From Planctomycetota bacterium (GTDB lineage: Bacteria; Planctomycetota; Planctomycetia; Pirellulales; UBA1268): DNA of 15,766 bases. A program made the translations under genes and the position numbers. Below, one piece after another: positions 6,391 through 15,002 of the stretch. The stretch is from positions 1-15,766 of the forward strand of contig QWPO01000133.1 in the NCBI GenBank assembly GCA_003669255.1, in the 5' to 3' direction. The stretch's first letter is position 1. The number at the start of each line of letters is the position of its first letter. Under the pieces are notes generated by a model. That model was not told the origin of the DNA and searched no databases. It worked only from the letters and a program-made list of their open reading frames with translations.

Positions 6391-6463
6391 GATTCGTCCC
6401 AGCCCGCGCGCCCGATTCGTCCCAGAAATCCCGATTCGTCCCTACCCATGCCCGATTCGTCCC
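6391..6463. repeat. Four direct repeats GATTCGTCCC at about 21-base spacing
   Basis: Exact copies begin at 6391, 6414, 6433 and 6454, giving intervals of 23, 19 and 21 bases, close to two DNA helical turns. Copies two to four are also preceded by CC. They lie 121-193 bases upstream of the start of the PEP-CTERM repeat protein and just after the broken gene. Helically phased direct repeats suggest a multi-site protein-binding region (regulator or iteron-like). The binding protein is unknown and no origin-associated gene lies nearby. The rest of 6374-6583 shows only weak promoter-like hexamers (TTGCGG 6482, TACAAC 6504). Confidence 0.7.
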
Positions 6464-6583
6464 ATTTTGGATTTCACGGGATTGCGGGCTAGGGCATGAC
6501 GCGTACAACGCCTGAAGTGGAAGTGCGCTACCAATACTTCCCCAGCAGTTGATCGGTTCCTCATCCCGCCCAGGTGTTTGCTC

Positions 6584-9400
6584 ATGATGCTCGTCGCTCG
6601 GATGCCCCGCGTCGTCTTTTCCATCGGCGTGGTGGCCTACCTGCTCGGCGGTGCCCCGTCGGCACGTGCCCAGTCAACCACCACCTACGGCAGTGGCGGC
6701 AGCTCGAACACGTTCACCGGCGGCACGATCGACCCCGGCGACACGGTGCTCTTGAACGACGGCGCGACCGTCACGGGCGACGTTACCGCCGACGGCACGC
6801 TGCAGTTCAATCAGTCGGTCGGCAACACCCTCACGATCAGCAATCTGATCTCGGGCACCGGCACGCTCTCGCTGACGAACACCGGCACGCTCAATCTGGC
6901 CGGCACGTCGGGAGGGGAGGGAGTTGAGAATACCGTCGTTCTGGACATGACGACCTCCGCGTCGTTGGGGGTGCTGGAGATCAATTCCGCAAGTGGAAAC
7001 CTCTGGGTAGGCGGCAATGGCACCGGCACGCTCAACGTGACTGGTGGCCGTGTCAACAACGCGAGCGGCCAACTCGGTGTCAACCCCGGCAACCTCGGCA
7101 CGGCCACGGTGCCGAGCGGCACGTGGGCCAACAGCGGCAATCTTACCGTCGGCGTCAGCGGCACAGGCACGCTCAATGTGACTGGCGGCTATGTCAGCAA
7201 CGTGAACGGCATTATCGGCAACAACGCGGGCGGCGTCGGCACGGCCACGGTGTCGAGCGGTACGTGGGCCAACAGTGGCGGTCTCACCGTCGGCAGTTCC
7301 GGCACCGGCACGCTGAACTTGTCTGGCGGCTATGTCAGCAACACTTCCGGCCTACTCGGCTTCGCCGCTGGCAGCAACGGCACGGCTACGGTGTCGGGCG
7401 GCACGTGGGCCAACAGTGCCCAGCTCACGCTCGGCTTCTCCGGCACCGGCACGCTCAACGTAACTGGCGGCCGTGTCAGCAACACGGTTAGCAATCTAGG
7501 CTCCACCGCCCGCAGCGTCGGCACGGCCACGGTGTCGAGCGGCACGTGGGCCAGCAGCAGCAACCTCGACGTTGGCGTCAGCGGCACCGGATCGCTCGAC
7601 GTGACCGGCGGCTATGTCAGCAGCATCAGTAACAGCCATATTGGCCGCAACGTCGGCAGCAGTGGCACGGCCACGGTGTCGAGCGGCACGTGGGCCAACA
7701 CTGGCGCGCTCAGGGTCGGCGACAGCGGGAACGGAACGCTCAACGTGGATGGCGGCTATGTCGATGTCACAGGGGGTGGCTTTCTTGGCCGCCAAACCGG
7801 CGGCGTCGGCACCGCCAACGTGTCGAGCGGCACGTGGGCCATGAGCGGCGGTCTCACCGTCGGCAATAGCGGTACCGGAACGCTCAACGTGACTGGCGGC
7901 CGTGTCAGCAACGCGGCTGTCACTCTTGGTAACTTCGCCAACAGCGTTGGCACGGCCACGGTGTCGAGCGGCACGTGGGCCAGCAGCGAAGGTCTCGGCG
8001 TCGGCAACGCCGGCACCGGCACGCTCAACGTGTCTGGCGGCTATGTCAGCAGCGCGAACGGCCAACTCGGCTCCAGCGCCAACAGCGTCGGCACGGCCGC
8101 GGTGACGAGCGGCACATGGGCCAACAGCGGCGATCTTACCGTCGGCGTCAGCGGCACAGGCACGCTCAATGTGACTGGCGGCTATGTCAGCAACGTGCGC
8201 GGCGTTATCGGCAACAACGCCCGCAGCTTCGGCACCGCCACAGTGTCGAGCGGCACGTGGGCCAATAGCTTTGATCTCACCGTCGGCAATAGCGGCACCG
8301 GCACGCTCACCATGTCGGGCGGTCTCGTGTCAGTAGCGAACGTTCTCTATAAGGGGGGCTTCGGCACCATCAATCTGAATTCCGGCGGCACGCTCCAGAT
8401 CGGCGTCGGTAGCAACACCGGTTTTATGAACGTGTCGACGCTCACGAACAACGGCACACTCATCTTCAATCGGTCCGATGCCTCGACCTACTCGGGCAGC
8501 ATCAGCGGCACGGGCGCAGTCACAAAACTCGGCGGCGGCACCCTCACGCTCTCCGGTAACAATAGCTACACCGGCGCCACGACGATCAGCTCCGGCGCGC
8601 TACTCATCGGTGACGACGGCACGACGGGATCCATCGCCGGAGACGTGGTGAACAACGCCGCGCTCATCTTTAACCGGTTCGATGCCTCGACCTACTCAGG
8701 CATCATCAGCGGCACGGGTGCCGTCACGAAGCAGCGTAGCGGCACCCTGACGCTCGACGGGGCCAACTCCTACTCTGGCGTCACCACGATCTCCGACGGT
8801 GTGCTCGCCCTCTCGGGCACGGGACGTATTGGCACGGGCGGTTTGGATCTCGGCACCACCGGCAGTCCCGGCGAGTTCGACCTCTCGGGCCTCACGGCGG
8901 GCACCTACTCGCTGCCTGCGACAGGCAACCTCGTCGGCGTGGGCACGCTCTCGGGCAGCAGCAAGTCGCTCGCCGTGCTCGGCTCGTACCTCCCGGGCAA
9001 CAGCCCCGGCACGGTCACGCTCGGCTCTGGCCTCTCGCTCGACCTCTCGAACTCCGGGAGCAGCGTGTTTGAGATCACTGACCCTGCCTTTACGGTCGGC
9101 ACCTATGACCTCGTGAACGGCGACGGCAGCGTGGTGTTCGGCGGGATTCTCAACCTCGCCTTCAGCGGTGGTTCCTACGCCGATGGCACCGACGTGCTGC
9201 AACTCTTCGCGAACAACGGCGGCCGCTCGGGCAACTTCTCGGCGGTGAACGCCACCGGACTCGCGGCTGGGCAGTCAGCCACGTTCAATCCGACGACGGG
9301 CTTCATCACGGTCGTGCCCGAGCCCTCGACGTGTGCATCGCTGCTCGCCGGACTTGCCTACGGCGGCTCTGTCGTATTCCGCCGTCGCCGCGCTCGCTGA
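6584..9400 (+). CDS. Secreted tandem-repeat beta-strand protein with PEP-CTERM sorting tail
   Basis: This is a 938-residue exported protein. The ATG at 6584 has AGGTG seven bases upstream. A signal peptide (about 1-29, cleavage after SARA) leads into Ser/Thr/Gly/Asn-rich sequence. Residues 146-570 are nine tandem units of 47-48 residues with the pattern GTGTLNVTGGYVSN..G.LG......GTATVSSGTWANS..LTVG.S. A partial tenth unit follows. Two autotransporter-associated beta-strand repeats (starting near 626 and 694, 68 residues apart; SGTGAVTKxxxGTLTLxGxNSYxGxTTIS) come next. The C-terminus has the PEP motif (P912-E913-P914), a short hydrophobic segment and an RRRRAR end. This is the PEP-CTERM signal, which is processed by an exosortase; none is in the window. 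The repeats predict a beta-solenoid stalk or fibre at the cell surface or in an extracellular matrix. It has no passenger enzyme domain and no outer-membrane barrel, so it is not itself an autotransporter. Confidence 0.9.
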   Translation: MMLVARMPRVVFSIGVVAYLLGGAPSARAQSTTTYGSGGSSNTFTGGTIDPGDTVLLNDGATVTGDVTADGTLQFNQSVGNTLTISNLISGTGTLSLTNTGTLNLAGTSGGEGVENTVVLDMTTSASLGVLEINSASGNLWVGGNGTGTLNVTGGRVNNASGQLGVNPGNLGTATVPSGTWANSGNLTVGVSGTGTLNVTGGYVSNVNGIIGNNAGGVGTATVSSGTWANSGGLTVGSSGTGTLNLSGGYVSNTSGLLGFAAGSNGTATVSGGTWANSAQLTLGFSGTGTLNVTGGRVSNTVSNLGSTARSVGTATVSSGTWASSSNLDVGVSGTGSLDVTGGYVSSISNSHIGRNVGSSGTATVSSGTWANTGALRVGDSGNGTLNVDGGYVDVTGGGFLGRQTGGVGTANVSSGTWAMSGGLTVGNSGTGTLNVTGGRVSNAAVTLGNFANSVGTATVSSGTWASSEGLGVGNAGTGTLNVSGGYVSSANGQLGSSANSVGTAAVTSGTWANSGDLTVGVSGTGTLNVTGGYVSNVRGVIGNNARSFGTATVSSGTWANSFDLTVGNSGTGTLTMSGGLVSVANVLYKGGFGTINLNSGGTLQIGVGSNTGFMNVSTLTNNGTLIFNRSDASTYSGSISGTGAVTKLGGGTLTLSGNNSYTGATTISSGALLIGDDGTTGSIAGDVVNNAALIFNRFDASTYSGIISGTGAVTKQRSGTLTLDGANSYSGVTTISDGVLALSGTGRIGTGGLDLGTTGSPGEFDLSGLTAGTYSLPATGNLVGVGTLSGSSKSLAVLGSYLPGNSPGTVTLGSGLSLDLSNSGSSVFEITDPAFTVGTYDLVNGDGSVVFGGILNLAFSGGSYADGTDVLQLFANNGGRSGNFSAVNATGLAAGQSATFNPTTGFITVVPEPSTCASLLAGLAYGGSVVFRRRRAR
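7019..8293 (+). repeat. Nine tandem 141/144-bp coding repeats
   Basis: Units start at 7019, 7160, 7301, 7442, 7583, 7727, 7871, 8012 and 8153; units five and six are 144 bp and the rest 141 bp. A degenerate tenth begins at 8294. Each encodes one beta-solenoid-like coil set. Most pairs have diverged at many codons, but 7116-7227 and 8109-8220 (seven units apart, offset 993) differ at only 5 of 112 positions and share a 65-base identical core (7140-7204 and 8133-8197). This indicates recent duplication or gene conversion within the array. Confidence 0.9.
8459..8830 (+). repeat. Two autotransporter-associated beta-strand repeats (coding)
   Basis: Two copies begin at 8459 and 8663, 204 bases apart. 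They share LIFNR.DASTYSG.ISGTGAVTK at their start and GTLTL.G.NSY.G.TTIS further on. The DNA is very similar over the first 65 bases, with the second copy carrying several silent changes. This repeat type is common in large secreted proteins with PEP-CTERM or autotransporter ends. Confidence 0.8.
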
Positions 9401-9445
9401 CCGGATGCACAAGCAGCCCGCGGCGAAAACCGTCTTTCTCGTCAG

Positions 9446-9519
9446 TGCCCCGTCCTGGACTCGAACCAGGAACCCTCTGATTAAGAGTCAGATGCTCTGA
9501 CCAATTGAGCTAACGGGGC
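9446..9519 (-). tRNA. tRNA-Lys (anticodon CTT)
   Basis: Read on the minus strand, the 74 bases fold as a full cloverleaf. The acceptor is GCCCCGT/ACGGGGC with discriminator A, the D arm is GCTC/GAGC and the anticodon stem is TCTGA/TCAGA. The loop CTCTTAA places CTT at positions 34-36, which reads codon AAG. The variable loop is short (GGGTT), and the T arm is CCTGG-TTCGAGT-CCAGG. The 3' CCA is not encoded (ACT follows), so it must be added after transcription. It lies between the PEP-CTERM gene and fabI, antisense to both. No clear terminator follows it. Confidence 0.97.
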
Positions 9520-9608
9520 TGAACCGCTTTTTTACCCACCACGCACCGCCCCGACAAGGGTCGGCCCCGCCGCCGCCGCGGCGCAGAGGCCACGGCCAGG
9601 ACGCCGCG

Positions 9609-9690
9609 TTGCAGGGATTCGCAACCAACCGCTACATTCCGCGCTCGAAACCGGCCCCGCGGCGCCGCCACGCGGCCGGACTCGGTTTTT
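9609..9690 (+). promoter_or_regulatory. Putative fabI promoter and GC-rich leader hairpin
   Basis: A weak sigma-70-like pair, TTGCAG (9609-9614) and TACATT (9633-9638) with an 18-base spacer, is followed by CCGGCC (9651-9656), which pairs with GGCCGG (9674-9679). Five T (9686-9690) lie shortly after. AAACCG (9648-9653) can alternatively pair with CGGTTT (9683-9688). The arrangement resembles a leader with competing helices, but the hexamers are poor matches and the T-run is separated from the stem by six bases. Nothing else is visible in 9520-9715. Confidence 0.25.
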
Positions 9691-9715
9691 GCAACTCGCT
9701 TCTGGAGACGACTCG

Positions 9716-10549
9716 ATGGGTAGGTTCGACGGGATGAAGGGGCTCGTGCTCGGCGTGGCCAACGATCACTCGATCGCCTGGGCGATCGCCAAGATCATCA
9801 TGGCCGAGGGCGGCCAGATCGGCTTCACCCACCTCCCCGATCGCCCAGACGACGAACGGCAGCGAAACCGCCGCCGCGTCGCCCTGCTCACCGACCCCGA
9901 ACCAAACGCCAAGTTCCTCGTGCCCATGGACGTGTCGAGCGACGACCAGATCGCCGCCGTCATGGACCGTGGCAAGCAGGAGTTTGGCACGATCGACTTC
10001 CTGCTCCACTCGATCGCCTACGCTCCCCTCGAGGATCTCAAAGGGGAAACCACCAACTGCAGCCGCGAGGGCTTCCGCCTCGCCATGGAGACGAGCGCCT
10101 ACAGCCTGCTCGCGGTCGGCCGGCTCTCCCGCAGCTTCCTCTCCAAAGACTCGTCGATCCTCACCCTCACCTACTTCGGCGGCGAGAAGGTGGTGCCCGG
10201 CTACAACATCATGGGCGTCTGCAAGGCGACCCTCGACATGTGCATGCGCTACATGGCCTTCGACCTCGGCCCCGCCGGCGTCCGCGTCAATGCGGTCAGT
10301 GCCGGCCCGCTGCGGACGCTCGCCGGCCGCGGCGCGGGCGTGGACGACATGCTCGGCCTCTATCAGCACATGTCGCCGATGGGCCGCAACATCACCCACG
10401 ACGAGGTCGGCAAGGCCGGCGCCTGGCTGCTCTCCCGCGACTCGCAGGGGATCTCCGGCGAGATCCTCCATGTGGATGCGGGCTACAACGTGATGGGCTC
10501 GCCAGGCCGGCTTCTCGACCTCGTGCCCAAGCAGGCAGGGCAGGAGTGA
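9716..10549 (+). CDS. fabI: Enoyl-[acyl-carrier-protein] reductase (NADH), FabI
   Basis: It reduces trans-2-enoyl-ACP to acyl-ACP, the last step of each type II fatty-acid elongation cycle, in the cytoplasm. It is 277 residues long. The N-terminal nucleotide loop is GVANDHSIAWAIA (13-25). The active site contains Y153 (TYFGGEK) and the FabI-type Tyr-x6-Lys pair Y163/K170 (YNIMGVCK), offset by seven from the E. coli Y146/Y156/K163 set. SAGPLRTLAG (195-204) is the substrate-loop motif. These separate it from ordinary short-chain dehydrogenases. The ATG at 9716 has GGAGA at 9704-9708. A TTG frame extension to 9689 is not needed. It is 18 bases ahead of the Nudix gene and probably co-transcribed with it. 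No other fab genes are near. Confidence 0.96.
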   Translation: MGRFDGMKGLVLGVANDHSIAWAIAKIIMAEGGQIGFTHLPDRPDDERQRNRRRVALLTDPEPNAKFLVPMDVSSDDQIAAVMDRGKQEFGTIDFLLHSIAYAPLEDLKGETTNCSREGFRLAMETSAYSLLAVGRLSRSFLSKDSSILTLTYFGGEKVVPGYNIMGVCKATLDMCMRYMAFDLGPAGVRVNAVSAGPLRTLAGRGAGVDDMLGLYQHMSPMGRNITHDEVGKAGAWLLSRDSQGISGEILHVDAGYNVMGSPGRLLDLVPKQAGQE

Positions 10550-10567
10550 GCCCGGAGTGAGGCGAGC

Positions 10568-10951
10568 GTGACCACGATCGCCGTCGCCGTGGTGCTGCGA
10601 CACGGCCATGCGCTCGTGGGACGCCGCGCCGCCGATGCGATCGACGCGGCGGGCCTCGACGAGTTTCCCGGCGGCAAGGTCGAACCGGGCGAATCTCCGG
10701 CCAGCGCCGCGGCGCGGGAGTGCCTCGAGGAGGCCGGAGTTGCCGTGCGGATCGATGCCCTGCTCGATCGCGTGGCCAGCACCTCGGCCAGCGGATCGCT
10801 CGACATCCTCTTCTTCGCTGCCACGCCGCTCGACGACCGCGAGGAGCCGCTTATCCCCTTCGCGTGGGTGCCGATCGACGAACTCGCCTTGCTGCGGTTT
10901 CCGCCGGCAAATGCCCGCGTGCTCGCCCGGCTCGCTCAGGGCGGGTCGTAG
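10568..10951 (+). CDS. Nudix hydrolase, MutT-like (deoxy)nucleoside triphosphate pyrophosphohydrolase
   Basis: It has 127 residues with a complete Nudix box: G36 x5 E42 x7 R50 E51 xx E54 E55 x G57 V58 (GGKVEPGE...RECLEEAGV). The short size, the N-terminal strand TIAVAVVLRHGHALVGRR and the C-terminal WVPIDELALLRFPPAN fit the MutT/CTP-pyrophosphohydrolase group, which removes damaged or excess nucleotides such as 8-oxo-dGTP. The exact substrate cannot be told. The start is a GTG at 10568 with GAGG about six bases upstream. It follows fabI by 18 bases, and its last 16 bases overlap the end of yidD on the opposite strand. Confidence 0.9.
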   Translation: MTTIAVAVVLRHGHALVGRRAADAIDAAGLDEFPGGKVEPGESPASAAARECLEEAGVAVRIDALLDRVASTSASGSLDILFFAATPLDDREEPLIPFAWVPIDELALLRFPPANARVLARLAQGGS

Positions 10952-11199
10952 CCGCCGGGATGCCACGGATGGCAGCGGCCGATCCTCGCGAGCCCCTTCG
11001 CCGCGCCGCGAACCGCCCCATACTTCTCCACCGCCTCGCGGAAGTACGTGCTGCACGTGGGTTGAAACCGGCAGTGGCGGCCGAGCAGCGGGCTGAGTGT
11101 GAGCTTGTAGAGCACCACGCCGGCGATCAGGGCTGCCGACGCAGCACGGTCGCAGAGCCTGCAGACCGCGCCGCAGGCGCCGCCGGGCGTGGTCGCCAT
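10936..11199 (-). CDS. yidD: Membrane protein insertion efficiency factor YidD
   Basis: This small protein of 87 residues helps YidC/Sec-dependent insertion of inner-membrane proteins. The family core is clear: LYKLTLSPLLGRHCRFQPTCS (30-50), then TYFREAVEKYG and the C-terminal GRCHPWHPGGYDPP with its Cys, His and Pro residues. The N-terminal stretch (about 18-34) is amphipathic to hydrophobic, as expected for membrane association. The ATG at 11199 shares one base with the rnpA stop (TGATG), so translation is probably coupled. The frame continues upstream but is then antisense or out of frame to rnpA. In most bacteria it lies between rnpA and yidC; here no yidC follows. Confidence 0.95.
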   Translation of the reverse strand: MATTPGGACGAVCRLCDRAASAALIAGVVLYKLTLSPLLGRHCRFQPTCSTYFREAVEKYGAVRGAAKGLARIGRCHPWHPGGYDPP

Positions 11200-11636
11200 C
11201 AGCGCCTCCGCTTCGGCTTCACTGCTGCGTCGTCGCGAGGCCTGGGCACGGCATCCGCATAGCCCCGCCGCCCCACCACCCGCGTCGCCAGGGCGGCGAT
11301 CATCGCCTCGACGTCCCGCGCCCCCGCCTCGCCGACCGGCGGCTCTCCGGAACGCACAACGATCACAAAATCGTTGCCGGCGGGGAGCCGCGACCGCACC
11401 TGCCGAAACGCCTCCCGCAGCCGCCGCTTCCAACGGTTTCTCACCACCGCCGAGCCGATCCGTCGCGAGACCGACAGGCCGACGCGAACGCCGTCGGGAC
11501 TCGTGCGGTTCAACGAGGCATAGAGCACCAGCGGCCCCGCCGACGCGCTCTGCCGCGTGTCGTACACGCGGGAAAAATCCGTCGGCCGCAGAAGCCGCAT
11601 CCGCCGCGAAAACCCGGCCGGACGCGACGTCACCAC
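11199..11636 (-). CDS. rnpA: Ribonuclease P protein component
   Basis: This is the protein cofactor of RNase P, which trims the 5' leader of precursor tRNAs. With the GTG at 11636 it has 145 residues. The hallmark RNR motif GSAVVRNRWKRRLREAFR lies at 61-78, preceded by RVGLSVSRRI (51-60) and the N-terminal LLRPTDFSRVY. It has a longer Lys/Arg-rich tail (VKPKRRR) than short family members. Two adjacent GTG codons (11636 and 11633) are possible starts. The second gives the four-base GTGA overlap with the J-protein stop, the first an overlap of seven. No rpmH lies upstream, where it is usually found; the J-domain gene takes that place. Confidence 0.95.
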   Translation of the reverse strand: MVTSRPAGFSRRMRLLRPTDFSRVYDTRQSASAGPLVLYASLNRTSPDGVRVGLSVSRRIGSAVVRNRWKRRLREAFRQVRSRLPAGNDFVIVVRSGEPPVGEAGARDVEAMIAALATRVVGRRGYADAVPRPRDDAAVKPKRRR

Positions 11637-12604
11637 TTCAGCGCCGCCCGCGGGTTCGCAGTCGCCGTAGCCTGCGCGGCCTTCGCCGCCTCGAGCAACC
11701 CGTCAAGCACTGTGGCGTCGCCTGTGTCGGGTAGCACGATCTGCACCTCGGCGATCAAGTCGCCCTTCGCGCCGTTGGCGTGCCGCACGCCCATGCCGCC
11801 GGCCCGCAGCTTGCGGCCGCTGCTGGTTCGCGGCGGCACCTTGAGGGCGATGGTGCCCCACGGCGTGGGCACGTCCACCTTCGCCCCCTCGATCGCCTCG
11901 GCCAGCGTGATCGGGAGCATCACTTCGAGCGTGTCGCCGTCGCGATGAAATACTGGATGCTGCTCGATGCCCACGTCGAGCAGCAGATCGCCCGCCGGCC
12001 CGCCGCCTGTGCCGGGCTGGCCCTGCCCGCGGAGCCGCATGCGAGCCCCGTCGGGAATGCCCTGCGGGATGGTGACGCTGATCGTCTCCTTCTTCCCACT
12101 GCGATCGATGGCGACATCCGCCTTGCCGCCGTCGATGGCCAACGTGAAGGGGATGCTCATCCGCGCCGTGACGTCTTCTCCGGGCGTCTGCGTCTGCCGA
12201 CGCCGCCGACCACCGGCCCCCGCCGATCGCGAGCGACCGCCGCCGAAGAGCTGCTCAAAGCCCCCCGCGCCGCCAAACAGGCTTTCGAGGTCGATCTCCG
12301 CACCGCCGCCACCCGGAGCCCCGCCCGCACCCGGAAATGGCCCGCCGCCCCAGCCACCGCCACGCGGCCCGCCCGCACCGACGCCCTCGAACGAACTGCC
12401 GTAGCGGTCGTACATCTCCCGCTTGCTCGGGTCATTGAGCACGTCGAAGGCCGCCTGCAGCTGCTTGAACTTCTCCTTGGCGGAGTCGTCGTCGGGATGC
12501 AGGTCGGGGTGGTACTTGCGGGCAAGTTCCCGATAGGCCTTGCGGATGTCCTCGGCCGATGCCGTCCGCGGCACGCCAAGCGTCTGGTAGTAGTCATCCG
12601 CCAT
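11630..12604 (-). CDS. J-domain co-chaperone, class B (CbpA/DnaJ-like, no zinc fingers)
   Basis: It is 324 residues long. The J domain (about 4-70) has YYQTLGVPRTAS, the HPD triad (32-34) that stimulates Hsp70 ATPase, and FDVLNDPSKREMYDRYG. A long Gly/Phe-rich region (about 68-135) follows. The central cysteine-rich zinc domain of DnaJ is absent, so this is a class B J protein like CbpA. Two C-terminal beta domains (about 143-305) contain FTLAIDGGKADV, RLRGQGQPG, GDLLLDVGIEQHPVFHRDGDT and LKVPPRTSSGRKLRAGGMG. It should deliver unfolded clients to DnaK. GGAGAG lies about ten bases upstream of the ATG. It is the first gene of a dnaJ-like/rnpA/yidD run and lies 101 bases after ppk. A repeated GCGTAAC (12632 and 12661) lies in that gap. 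Confidence 0.94.
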   Translation of the reverse strand: MADDYYQTLGVPRTASAEDIRKAYRELARKYHPDLHPDDDSAKEKFKQLQAAFDVLNDPSKREMYDRYGSSFEGVGAGGPRGGGWGGGPFPGAGGAPGGGGAEIDLESLFGGAGGFEQLFGGGRSRSAGAGGRRRRQTQTPGEDVTARMSIPFTLAIDGGKADVAIDRSGKKETISVTIPQGIPDGARMRLRGQGQPGTGGGPAGDLLLDVGIEQHPVFHRDGDTLEVMLPITLAEAIEGAKVDVPTPWGTIALKVPPRTSSGRKLRAGGMGVRHANGAKGDLIAEVQIVLPDTGDATVLDGLLEAAKAAQATATANPRAALKW

Positions 12605-12705
12605 CGAAACGGGCTCTCCGCGATCGGGGAAGCGTAACGCAACCGATTCTAGAAGTGGCCGCGTAACCCCTCAAGGCGGCGCCATCCCGGCCGCAGTCCC
12701 ACGCC

Positions 12706-14865
<2,160 letters not shown>

Positions 14866-15002
14866 GCCTGTCGTTCCTCCGAATCCACTGACCGATCCGC
14901 ATCACAATGCCGGGGTGACGAGTGTACTCTTGTAATCGCCTTCGACGCGGCGTCAGCCCCTCACGAGACGCTCACATTCACGCTCCAGTCGCTCCAACCG
15001 TC

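Noticed and set aside
7019..8293. CRISPR array or satellite interpretation of the regular repeats
   Set aside because: The 141/144-bp units are in frame, encode a consistent beta-strand repeat and have no short-repeat/spacer structure.
9400..9446. Terminator for tRNA-Lys or the PEP-CTERM gene
   Set aside because: No stem followed by a T-run on either strand could be found in this short gap.
9632..11056. Long minus-strand open frame (474 codons) across fabI and the Nudix gene
   Set aside because: It spans two well-supported genes and their gap in antisense; His/Glu/Arg/Gly-rich composition with no motif.
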